Source: Cytophagaceae bacterium (GTDB taxonomy: Bacteria; Bacteroidota; Bacteroidia; Cytophagales; Spirosomataceae). From it: 15,699 nucleotides of DNA. A program made the translations under genes and the position numbers. The first letter of the stretch is position 1, and each line of letters starts with the position of its first letter. Where the stretch lies: positions 1 through 15,699 of the forward strand of contig CANHCG010000008.1 in NCBI GenBank assembly GCA_947459055.1, read 5' to 3'. Shown one piece after another: positions 1 through 6,346 of this stretch. The notes under the pieces were generated by a model. That model ran no database searches, was not told where the DNA came from, and saw only the letters and a list, made by a program, of their open reading frames with translations.

Positions 1-536
1 GCAATACCTAATCGGTCGATTAAGAATTTAATATTACTCGAATTTGCCTTGTCTACGACTAAAACTACCTCACCTTTCATCTTCTTAGCACCTATCGAGG
101 CCCAATCCCTTAGGCTACCATCCAATAAGCCTTTCAAAGCCGGCAATGTAATCAGCGTATCTTGATTCGCTTGATTGGTTAATAATGCTACCCCATCTGC
201 TGCGAAACGAAAACTACGATAACTTATCTTTTCACGCGTAAAAATCTCTTTTTCTTTGGCAGTTAATTCGCGAGAAACAACGATCGAACGCACTTTTTCA
301 TTTAGCAAATCGGCAACCGCTTCATTTTCAGGAGTATACCTTATGTTTAATTTAGCAAAGTGGTAATTGTTTTCAAAGGCAGTTTTCTCGGCTTGGACTA
401 GAGGTTGAAATGATTCATCCACCGCAATTGCAATTTCTCCTTGGGCAGGCCCATCCTTGGGAGCTTCTTTGGAAGAAAATAAAAAACAAGAAGAAAGGCC
501 AAGGCTCAAAAGGCCTAAAATAAAATAATTACGCAT
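1..536 (-). CDS. PstS-like periplasmic solute-binding lipoprotein, N-terminal part
   Basis: Partial: 178 codons are open from the ATG at 534-536 to the left edge, and the C-terminus lies outside. The N-terminus is a lipoprotein signal (MRNYFILGLLSLGLSSC) with lipobox cysteine at residue 17. The mature part resembles the PBP-like domain of phosphate-type (PstS family) binding proteins: an initial strand GEIAIAVDESFQPL, then helix-strand alternation including VADLLNEKVRSIVVSREL and LKGLLDGSLRDW. The Gly-Ser-Ser phosphate loop of classical PstS is not evident after the first strand, so the ligand may not be phosphate. The ATG overlaps the end of the upstream gene by 8 bases (ATGCGTAA), which supports this start and suggests translational coupling. 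It is the last visible gene of the exbB-exbD-exbD-tonB operon, and no ABC permease or ATPase is seen. Binding-protein fold fairly sure; ligand unknown. Confidence 0.72.
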   Translation of the reverse strand, partial: MRNYFILGLLSLGLSSCFLFSSKEAPKDGPAQGEIAIAVDESFQPLVQAEKTAFENNYHFAKLNIRYTPENEAVADLLNEKVRSIVVSRELTAKEKEIFTREKISYRSFRFAADGVALLTNQANQDTLITLPALKGLLDGSLRDWASIGAKKMKGEVVLVVDKANSSNIKFLIDRLGI

Positions 537-771
537 CGTATTGTCCATATTCGTCTTCGTTCAATTCTTGGTAATAGGCATAGGCGCGCCAGCATCTAAA
601 AAGCCCATACAAGATAAATAAAATTCCGAGATATAAGGTGATTGGAACACCAAACCACGAACCCAAAAAATACTCCGCAAAAAATCCGATGTACACCCCC
701 AAGAAAATATAGGCGAAGGCGGCGATGATTCGAAAGGCCAAATTAATGATAGTTGCTAGGGGTAATTTCAT
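529..771 (-). CDS. Small two-helix membrane protein of the TonB cluster
   Basis: An 80-residue hypothetical protein. Two hydrophobic segments are visible, about residues 9-32 (INLAFRIIAAFAYIFLGVYI) and 42-60 (VPITLYLGILFILYGLF), followed by an acidic, tyrosine-rich tail (YYQELNEDEYGQYDA), so it is probably an inner-membrane hairpin. No catalytic motif is recognisable. It lies 73 bases downstream of tonB, separated by a strong perfect inverted repeat, and its stop codon overlaps the start of the solute-binding lipoprotein by 8 bases. That overlap makes it likely to be a real, translated gene made together with the lipoprotein. Its position suggests an accessory role in the TonB/ExbBD complex or with the binding protein, which is inference from context only. 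Membrane nature is confident; function unknown. Confidence 0.7.
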   Translation of the reverse strand: MKLPLATIINLAFRIIAAFAYIFLGVYIGFFAEYFLGSWFGVPITLYLGILFILYGLFRCWRAYAYYQELNEDEYGQYDA

Positions 772-792
772 AACGTATTGGGGTTAAAACAA

Positions 793-826
793 TCAGACCT
801 GCTAAAAATACATTTAGCAGGTCTGA
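793..826 (-). terminator. Perfect 14-bp inverted repeat between tonB and the next gene
   Basis: Arms TCAGACCTGCTAAA (793-806) and TTTAGCAGGTCTGA (813-826) are perfectly complementary around a 6-base loop. Read on the minus strand it starts 19 bases after the tonB stop codon and is followed by TTGTTTTAACC, a short broken U-tract. This is a strong RNA hairpin. It could be an intrinsic terminator or attenuator that lowers expression of the two downstream genes, or a 3'-end stabiliser for the upstream message. The weak U-tract argues for partial rather than full termination. Confidence 0.6.
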
Positions 827-844
827 AATCAACTGAATTCGAGC

Positions 845-1663
845 TTATTCTGAAAGAACGAATGTAATCGGTTGTGTAAAGCGTGAACGTACCGCACGGC
901 CAGACTGCTTGCCTGGATTCCATTTTGGTACGGATTTGATTACACGAATCGCTTCTTCGTCGCAACCAAAACCTACAGATTTCAAAACTTGAACGTCTTG
1001 GATAGAACCATCCGTATTAACTACGAATTGAACATATACTTTACCACCTACGTTGGCACGTTGCGCCGCTGAAGGGTATTTCAAGTTACGCTGAAGGAAC
1101 GCACCAAAGGCACGCGGTCCACCAGGGAATTCTGCTTGTTGCTCTACCGCTGTAAAGATTTCATCTTCAGCTGGCTTAGGAGGCTCTACAGGCTCAGGTC
1201 CTTTCGCATCAGGATCTACAGGAGGCTCGTAAGTCTCTGATTCACCTTTTACTGTTTCAGACGCTGTGTTACCTTTTACCTCTTCTGGCGGAGGTTCAGG
1301 TTTAGTCACCTCTTCATCATGTTTAATCTCTGGAGGTAAGAACTTAGTCGTTGTTACCTTAGGGATTTCCTTGGGTGGTGGTGGCGGTGGCGGTGGCGGC
1401 AACTCTACCTTTTTGGGTGGAGGTGGCGCGTCTAATTTCATTACTTCAGCTGTGATTTCTTCCTTGGTTGTGAGGTTTGCTGTCAACTGTTTCCAGAATG
1501 CTGCAATCAACAATGCACCTACGAAAAGAGCAGAGCCTAGTAATACCGACCGTTTGATAACCTTTGGATACGTTGTCCTTAAAAGAAAAGCACCAAACTC
1601 ACGGTTCTTCTCTTTAAAGATAATGTCATCCAATGTAGCATCTTGGCTTATTACTTGTGACAT
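845..1663 (-). CDS. tonB: Energy transducer TonB
   Basis: A 272-residue TonB that carries proton-motive energy from ExbB/ExbD to outer-membrane TonB-dependent transporters. In order: a cytoplasmic N-terminus of about 37 residues with a Bacteroidota-type motif (LDDIIFKEKNREFGAFLLR), one transmembrane helix (about 38-58), a proline-rich periplasmic spacer with DAPPPPKK and nine consecutive prolines (89-97) followed by Pro/Glu/Lys-rich sequence to about residue 165, and a C-terminal TonB domain (about 175-272) starting FPGGPRAFGAFLQRNLKYP with the typical GGKVYVQFVVNTDGSI and VPKWNPGKQSGR segments. The long N-terminus before the helix is normal for this phylum. The start lies 44 bases after the second exbD. 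The very C-rich (G-rich on the plus strand) proline codons create a large spurious glycine-rich frame on the opposite strand. Confidence 0.95.
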   Translation of the reverse strand: MSQVISQDATLDDIIFKEKNREFGAFLLRTTYPKVIKRSVLLGSALFVGALLIAAFWKQLTANLTTKEEITAEVMKLDAPPPPKKVELPPPPPPPPPKEIPKVTTTKFLPPEIKHDEEVTKPEPPPEEVKGNTASETVKGESETYEPPVDPDAKGPEPVEPPKPAEDEIFTAVEQQAEFPGGPRAFGAFLQRNLKYPSAAQRANVGGKVYVQFVVNTDGSIQDVQVLKSVGFGCDEEAIRVIKSVPKWNPGKQSGRAVRSRFTQPITFVLSE

Positions 1664-1707
1664 AGTTTATCTTAATTTAAAAATTTATTAAATAGGCTTA
1701 TGCCTTT

Positions 1708-2226
1708 TTATTTACCCGAGCGTTTAATCAAGTCTTCTGATGCTGGATCGATCGCCAATAACGCGTAACGTTTGTTATTAGTAATCGCACATTCATCAAG
1801 CATATCCACCATATTCCGGTATTTTGCTTTTTTAGTCGGCTTGATAACGAGCGTAAAATTGTTTCCGATTTTCTTCTTCAAATCCGCAATTACCTTACGA
1901 ATACCAGTATCTGAATAATCAGTAACCTCTAATTTAGTACCTGCTTCGGTTGGAATACCTTGGTAATAGTACACCTTAAATTCATCTGGAATCACTGTTA
2001 GGGTTTCCGATAATTTTACAGGAGACGTTTCCTTCGTATCCGTCTTATCAGGCATGTTTAATTGCATGGTCACGGGCTTAGCTAACGTAGTCGTTAACAT
2101 AAAGAAAGTGATCAACAAGAAGCCTAAGTCCACCATCGGTGTCATGTCGATTTTGGTCGACATTTTCTTACTTCGCTTCTTCCCTCCGCCTTTCTTACCC
2201 CCACCGGAGCTATCTATTTCTGCCAT
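1708..2226 (-). CDS. exbD: ExbD/TolR family protein (second copy)
   Basis: A 172-residue ExbD/TolR-type subunit of the TonB motor. A Gly/Lys-rich cytoplasmic N-terminus (SSGGGKKGGGKKRSKK) precedes one transmembrane helix (about 31-50). The helix carries the family motif IDMTPMVDLGFLLITFFML, where Asp33 corresponds to the proton-carrying aspartate of ExbD. The rest is a periplasmic domain. It differs clearly from the other ExbD at 2252-2857: it keeps the canonical TPMVD proline, whereas the other has TAMCD. Paired, non-identical ExbD genes are common in Bacteroidota TonB operons, and the two may form a heteromeric ExbD pair within one ExbB ring (inference). It begins 25 bases after the upstream exbD and ends 44 bases before tonB. 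Confidence 0.93.
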   Translation of the reverse strand: MAEIDSSGGGKKGGGKKRSKKMSTKIDMTPMVDLGFLLITFFMLTTTLAKPVTMQLNMPDKTDTKETSPVKLSETLTVIPDEFKVYYYQGIPTEAGTKLEVTDYSDTGIRKVIADLKKKIGNNFTLVIKPTKKAKYRNMVDMLDECAITNNKRYALLAIDPASEDLIKRSGK

Positions 2227-2251
2227 TTCTTATTCGAATTAAAATGAATAC

Positions 2252-2857
2252 TTATTTGGGTTTATTCTCTGGAGAAGTAATCAATTGGAATATATTGATA
2301 TTTTGCGCTTGCAAAGTACCGATAATATCAGAAAAGGTATCATACCCTGAATTCTGATCTCCTTTGATTGCAATCTTCAAATTCGGATTGGACAATTTAG
2401 CATATCCTACCCAATATGACAGCTCGTTATTCGCTGAATCAGTAGGAATACCCTTAATAAAACCCTTATCCTTAGCTTCAGACGGTTTAATACTCAACAC
2501 CTGACGCATCGCACCAGCAGGATAGCCTACGATTTCTGAACTCATATAGTTCTTCTTCATCTCAGCAGTTAAAGCTACTCCATAGCGACTAGCCATGCGC
2601 TCTAACATAAATTCTCTTGCTAATTGATCATCAGTTGCCAAATAAACCCCGCCCTCTGGCGAAACACTGATCGTTAACATCCCATCTTTCGCATTCAAAG
2701 GCTTCTCTGAAATAGATGATGGTGGCGTAATCGTAACTGCCTCCTCTGGACGAAACTTCGCGGTTAACATGAAGAACGTCAACAAAAGGAAAGCCACGTC
2801 ACACATCGCTGTCATATCGAGTGATACACTTTGTCGTTTGGCTTTAACTTTTGGCAT
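2252..2857 (-). CDS. exbD: ExbD/TolR family protein (first copy)
   Basis: A 201-residue ExbD/TolR homologue in the proton channel that drives TonB. A short basic N-terminus (MPKVKAKRQ) is followed by the membrane segment containing LDMTAMCDVAFLLLTFFML, with Asp20 in the position of the essential proton-binding aspartate. Ala and Cys replace the usual Pro-Val of the TPMVD motif. The periplasmic part (about 36-201) is longer than in classical ExbD of about 140 residues and contains an inserted stretch (about 75-150) before the final domain (IAIKGDQNSGYDTFSDIIGTL) that matches the usual ExbD C-terminal strand-helix. It lies 65 bases after exbB and 25 bases before the second exbD. Subfamily function beyond the motor role is not evident. 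Confidence 0.92.
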   Translation of the reverse strand: MPKVKAKRQSVSLDMTAMCDVAFLLLTFFMLTAKFRPEEAVTITPPSSISEKPLNAKDGMLTISVSPEGGVYLATDDQLAREFMLERMASRYGVALTAEMKKNYMSSEIVGYPAGAMRQVLSIKPSEAKDKGFIKGIPTDSANNELSYWVGYAKLSNPNLKIAIKGDQNSGYDTFSDIIGTLQAQNINIFQLITSPENKPK

Positions 2858-2922
2858 AACAATTAATAATTTGAACTGTGAAAAATAATTTAAAATAGGC
2901 CTGCGCCCAAAAGGTTCAAATA

Positions 2923-3759
2923 TTAATTATGATGCGTAGCATAATTTTGGTTAACGCTCAAACCAATCTCATCAATGCTGTAAGTTAACTCATCAATTCT
3001 AGAAGTAAATAAGTTATAAGCAATGATACAGATCGCTGAAGTACCAATTCCTAACGCTGTATTTACAAGCGCCTCAGAGATACCGTTTGCTAATGCTGTT
3101 GAATCTGTAGATCCACCTGAATTTCCTAAGGCCGAGAACGCTTTAATCATACCGATTACCGTTCCTAATAGACCAATTAACGTAGATACCGACGCTAAAG
3201 TAGCGATGATCGTTAAGTTTTTCTCTAACATTGGTAACTCTAATGAAGTAGCTTCCTCAACTTCTTTGCTCAAAGCCGCTAATTTTTGCTCCTTATCCAA
3301 TGACTTGTCACCAGTTAATTGCTTGTATTTCTTCACTGCTGAAAGTGTTACGTTTCCAACAGATCCTTTTTGCTTGTTACATGCAGCGATAGCTCCTTCC
3401 GCATCATCCTTATCTAAAGATGCTTGGATCGCACGAACAAATGCATTCACATCACCTGTTCCTTTCGCTTTTCCAATCGTCAATAAACGCTCAATTGAAA
3501 AGGTTAATGCCGTTAAGAAACACGTCATCAAAACCGGTACAATCACACCACCCTTGTAAACGATACCAAAGTAATCGCCAGGAAGTGGATGACCTTCATT
3601 TGTTCCACCCTCAAAGTGTGAACCATCTCCCATCACAAATGTGTAAATAGCAATGGCAATAACAAATAGAATAATTAAAATTAAACCTGCAGAAATACCG
3701 CCAGATTTTTTTTCAGTTGCAGCTGACTTAGCAGCTGGCTTTGGTTGTTGTGTACTCAT
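2923..3759 (-). CDS. exbB: ExbB/TolQ/MotA family proton channel protein
   Basis: A 278-residue ExbB-type stator protein and the first gene of the TonB operon. Four hydrophobic segments are seen: about 21-43 (a phylum-typical extra N-terminal helix after a Lys/Ala-rich start), about 69-89 (GGVIVPVLMTCFLTALTFSI), about 184-208 (TIIATLASVSTLIGLLGTVI) and about 224-248 (SEALVNTALGIGTSAICIIA). The LLGTVIGMIKAF and ALVNTALGIGTSA blocks are the diagnostic MotA/TolQ/ExbB channel helices, including the conserved threonines of the proton path. The central cytoplasmic region (about 92-180) is charged and helical. The gene follows a 340-base AT-rich gap containing an exact Bacteroidota -7 box, which should drive the whole operon. 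Confidence 0.95.
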   Translation of the reverse strand: MSTQQPKPAAKSAATEKKSGGISAGLILIILFVIAIAIYTFVMGDGSHFEGGTNEGHPLPGDYFGIVYKGGVIVPVLMTCFLTALTFSIERLLTIGKAKGTGDVNAFVRAIQASLDKDDAEGAIAACNKQKGSVGNVTLSAVKKYKQLTGDKSLDKEQKLAALSKEVEEATSLELPMLEKNLTIIATLASVSTLIGLLGTVIGMIKAFSALGNSGGSTDSTALANGISEALVNTALGIGTSAICIIAYNLFTSRIDELTYSIDEIGLSVNQNYATHHN

Positions 3760-4099
3760 TAGTTTGGTAATTTTGGGGTTAAAAAAATATTTGTTTTAAT
3801 TACACCTAATAAAAAAAACAACGCGTGCAGTTTTCATAGTTTTCGCTGTTGCTGCTTTTTTCAGTAAAGGCAAAAGTAATGCAATTCTAATTTAATTTTT
3901 ACATGCGACAAATTATATCCTGATGAAATTTCTTTCGACTCAGATAGGACTATTGTACTATCTTAATATTTTATCTAAAATACCCTCATATATAGGGTAC
4001 TTTTTCGAGAAACAAAAAATTAAAAAAAATTAAAAAAAAATTTAAATATCGACGAAACCCGAGAATTTAGCGTAATTTCAAGCTCTAATTTAGCCCACA
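3760..4099. other. 340-bp AT-rich divergent intergenic region
   Basis: This gap separates divergent exbB (minus) and the DUF721 gene (plus). It holds the exact minus-strand -7 box at 3871-3878; an inverted repeat AGATAG/CTATCT (3942-3947 and 3958-3963, 10-base spacer); a second one TACCCT/AGGGTA (3981-3986 and 3994-3999, 7-base spacer); and three A-tracts at 4014-4019, 4022-4029 and 4032-4040, centred about 9 to 10 bases apart, which should bend the DNA. On the plus strand, TACTTTTT (3998-4005) is one mismatch from the -7 consensus and could serve the DUF721 gene. A 36-codon ORF (3923-4033, plus) is possible but doubtful. No RNA gene is recognised. Confidence 0.6.
3871..3878 (-). promoter_or_regulatory. 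Putative -7 promoter box for the exbB-tonB operon
   Basis: The minus strand reads TACTTTTG, an exact match to the Bacteroidota sigma-factor -7 consensus TAnnTTTG, about 112 bases upstream of the exbB start. No clear TTG -33 element lies at the usual distance. Transcription would start near 3864 and leave an untranslated leader of about 105 bases. Confidence 0.5.
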
Positions 4100-4429
4100 A
4101 TGGACTCCCCTTTCAGCCCAAAAGGTCCTAGAGCCTCTTCCCGAAAAAACGATAGTTCAAGCCTCAAAGAGGCCATCGAATCTTTGTTGAGAGTCTATAA
4201 ATTACAAGCTAAATACGACGAAACCTACGTCACAGCGCATTGGGAAGACATCATGGGCAAACCCATCGCCGCAAGAACGCAGCAAGTATACGTGAGCAAC
4301 CAAAAATTATTCCTTAAACTCGATTCCGCACCCCTCAAAAAGGAACTCTTGATGGCGAAAAAACAAGTCATCGAGCTCATCAATAAATCCGCACAACAAG
4401 AACTCATCAAAGAGGTCGTTTTCCTCTAA
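4100..4429 (+). CDS. DUF721 domain protein (DciA-like)
   Basis: A 109-residue protein dominated by a DUF721 domain (about residues 24-108): LKEAIESLLRVYKLQAKYDE, then VTAHWEDIMGKPIAARTQQVYV with the typical W-x-x-x-[MV]-G-x-x-[IL]-A pattern, then the strand-helix KLFLKLDSAPLKKELLMAK. DUF721 is the domain of DciA, the loader of the replicative helicase DnaB in many bacteria that lack DnaC or DnaI. Short DUF721 proteins of about 100 residues are the usual Bacteroidota form, so helicase loading or another DNA-linked role is plausible but not shown here. The Ser/Lys-rich N-terminus (about 1-20) looks disordered. The 3' end overlaps the convergent GT87 gene by 23 bases. The frequent recF neighbour of this family is absent. 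Family confident, role inferred. Confidence 0.85.
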   Translation: MDSPFSPKGPRASSRKNDSSSLKEAIESLLRVYKLQAKYDETYVTAHWEDIMGKPIAARTQQVYVSNQKLFLKLDSAPLKKELLMAKKQVIELINKSAQQELIKEVVFL

Positions 4430-5561
4430 GTAAATCCACCGCTAGGGCCAACCAAACGCCCAATAAAGGCAAAATCATCAATCCATACCGAATAATATAG
4501 CCCTCTCGAAGAAATTTGGGAAACAAATCGGTAGGCGAAAAACTTGAAATAAGTAGCGTAATCACCAATAAAACCCATTGCCAGCGCTTTTGTTCACTCA
4601 ACATAAACCAAATTCCCAATCCCGGCATCGCCATCACTAAAGTAGGCGATTCTGTTCCCGTACTAGCTAACATCAAATAAATACTTACAAAGGCCAACAT
4701 ACGCAGCTGGAACACCAAATCCCCCCATTTCTTTGGCTGAAAATATACCCAAATATTCAAAAGCATCGAAGGAACCAAAAACCAGAGATTCGATAGGGTC
4801 CCATCACCTGTTATTCGTCGAAACATTCCCATCACACATACATCCGTCCTAAAATTTGATATGTCGACATTCAATTCATTTTTATGCTGAAGGATTGCTA
4901 ACCATTCCCCATAACAACGCCAACCATAAGTCATTCCTCCCAACATGAATGGCAATAACCCCCAGACCACCAACCAAAAGACTAAATATCCCGCAAAACG
5001 CCATCGATCTTTCGAAAAAAAGAAAAAAGCCAAGCCCACTATCCCATAAAATTTGATCAAAATCCCCAACACAATCAGAGACGCCGACCAAAAATCCCGC
5101 CCTCTTTGCACAAAAATATAGGACCAGATTATCATCGAAATACATATCGCATGAAACTGCGTATTTAATAATGCCGTTAGCAAGGAATTTAAGACAATCC
5201 ACAGAATACCCGATTTTTTCGATATCCCCAAAGGCAATTCCATCAAAGCCCAAAACAATAGCCCCGCATTCAATACATTCCACATCACCACCGAAATTCC
5301 CAAAGGCAACACCGCAAAGGGCGCCATTAAAATCGCAAAAACAGGCCCATATAAATACAAATCAAAATACTCCTTGGGGTACTCCAAATAGAGCGGAAGA
5401 TGATGTGCAAAATGCCCAAAACTCGATTTGAAAATCACAAAATTATTCACAAATGAATGCTCGCCAGTCAACATATATTGCTTCCAACCTGTCAAAATAC
5501 CTGCCAGTATCCAAATGAACCCCAGCAACCACGGGTTTTTATACCATTTACCTACTTCCAT
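4407..5561 (-). CDS. GT87-like (DUF2029) integral membrane glycosyltransferase
   Basis: A 384-residue polytopic membrane protein with roughly nine to ten hydrophobic helices. The N-terminal part fits the GT87/DUF2029 family: first helix WLLGFIWILAGILTGWKQY, then an extracytoplasmic loop NNFVIFKSSFGHF, PLYLEYPKEYFDLYLYGPVF and the next helix AILMAPFAVLPLGISVVMW. The acidic residues of the YFDLYLYGP loop are candidates for the catalytic site. GT87 enzymes are GT-C fold transferases that use polyprenyl-phosphate-linked sugars (for example PimE with polyprenyl-phosphomannose) on the periplasmic side. The start overlaps the deacetylase stop by 14 bases, so translation is probably coupled. As the last gene of a GT2-deacetylase-GT87 operon, it would transfer the sugar made by the first two enzymes (inference). 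Acceptor unknown. Confidence 0.8.
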   Translation of the reverse strand: MEVGKWYKNPWLLGFIWILAGILTGWKQYMLTGEHSFVNNFVIFKSSFGHFAHHLPLYLEYPKEYFDLYLYGPVFAILMAPFAVLPLGISVVMWNVLNAGLLFWALMELPLGISKKSGILWIVLNSLLTALLNTQFHAICISMIIWSYIFVQRGRDFWSASLIVLGILIKFYGIVGLAFFFFSKDRWRFAGYLVFWLVVWGLLPFMLGGMTYGWRCYGEWLAILQHKNELNVDISNFRTDVCVMGMFRRITGDGTLSNLWFLVPSMLLNIWVYFQPKKWGDLVFQLRMLAFVSIYLMLASTGTESPTLVMAMPGLGIWFMLSEQKRWQWVLLVITLLISSFSPTDLFPKFLREGYIIRYGLMILPLLGVWLALAVDLLRGKRPL

Positions 5562-6345
5562 CCAATAATGTGTTTACAAAGCTCTGCATTGTCATAAATT
5601 CACCTTTTTTTTCGCGCTTCCAGCCCAACAATAAGCCCTTCAATTTCACCAATAAAGTCCCATGATATCCTCGTTTCACATACGAAGGCAACGGATATTC
5701 ACTTAAATCCCCAAATTCCCAAGGATGGAAATACAAATTTAAAAAACCGTTTTTTCGCAAAGCACGCGCCGACAAATAGCGGTAGAAAAACAATGGAAAA
5801 TTTTTAAAGGCCAACCAAAACAAAGGAATCCGAAATCCGGGGCTTACAGAAGCTGGAATATTCCATAAGCCATGTTCATAAAAAGGCGTCATCGGCTTAT
5901 CTCGATGATCATAACGCCTAGGAATCCACGTTGGGTTCAATGACGAATGATAGCTATATCCCGCCTTTAGAATCTCCCCCTCCTCCACATGCTGCATCCG
6001 AGCCATCCGAAATCCATGAATTTCTCTACCCGACAAATCTTCTAATAGATGCTTAGAAGCCAATAAATCAGTTTTGGCATCAAATTTTCCATGGTAAAAT
6101 CCATGCGAAGCTAATTCATGACGAGGATGAATGCTTTTGATCCATTCCGAATTATTTTGCGCAAATACCCCTGTACAAAAAATGGTCACCGGGATTTCTA
6201 AAGAATCTACAAGCGACATAAATCGATCCAGACCTTGTTTCGAAACGCGTAATTGTTCCTCTAGGCTGATCGGGAAGCCGTATTCCAACGGAATATCACA
6301 TTCTTCCACATCAATGGTAATTAAAATTGCATTTGTTGACCCCAT
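5548..6345 (-). CDS. Polysaccharide deacetylase (NodB-fold) family protein
   Basis: A 265-residue protein from the chosen start, with no signal peptide, so probably cytoplasmic. Motifs with this numbering: ITIDVEECD (Asp12, the probable catalytic base, as in the TxDVE variant of the family), SHGFYH (His81 and His85, metal ligands) and LYFHPWEF (His207, the last conserved motif). The usual Arg-x-Pro of motif 3 is replaced by RMARMQ (from about residue 112), an oddity. The ATG at 6343-6345 was chosen because it lies one base after the GT2 stop; an in-frame ATG at 6376-6378 would add 11 residues and overlap GT2 by 32 bases. The last 14 bases overlap the GT87 start. Context suggests it deacetylates an N-acetylated lipid-linked or nucleotide sugar, like ArnD (inference). 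Confidence 0.85.
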   Translation of the reverse strand: MGSTNAILITIDVEECDIPLEYGFPISLEEQLRVSKQGLDRFMSLVDSLEIPVTIFCTGVFAQNNSEWIKSIHPRHELASHGFYHGKFDAKTDLLASKHLLEDLSGREIHGFRMARMQHVEEGEILKAGYSYHSSLNPTWIPRRYDHRDKPMTPFYEHGLWNIPASVSPGFRIPLFWLAFKNFPLFFYRYLSARALRKNGFLNLYFHPWEFGDLSEYPLPSYVKRGYHGTLLVKLKGLLLGWKREKKGEFMTMQSFVNTLLDGSR

Positions 6346-6346
6346 A

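Noticed and set aside
1266..1691. 141-codon plus-strand frame rich in glycine and serine
   Set aside because: It is the antisense of the proline-rich part and N-terminus of tonB; the poly-Gly run is the complement of the proline codons.
3023..3559. 178-codon plus-strand frame opposite exbB
   Set aside because: Antisense shadow of a clear ExbB gene; composition lacks any recognisable domain and it has no promoter.
4882..5283. 133-codon minus-strand frame inside the GT87 gene
   Set aside because: Out-of-frame reading of the hydrophobic GT87 coding sequence on the same strand; the GT87 frame has family motifs and operon overlaps.
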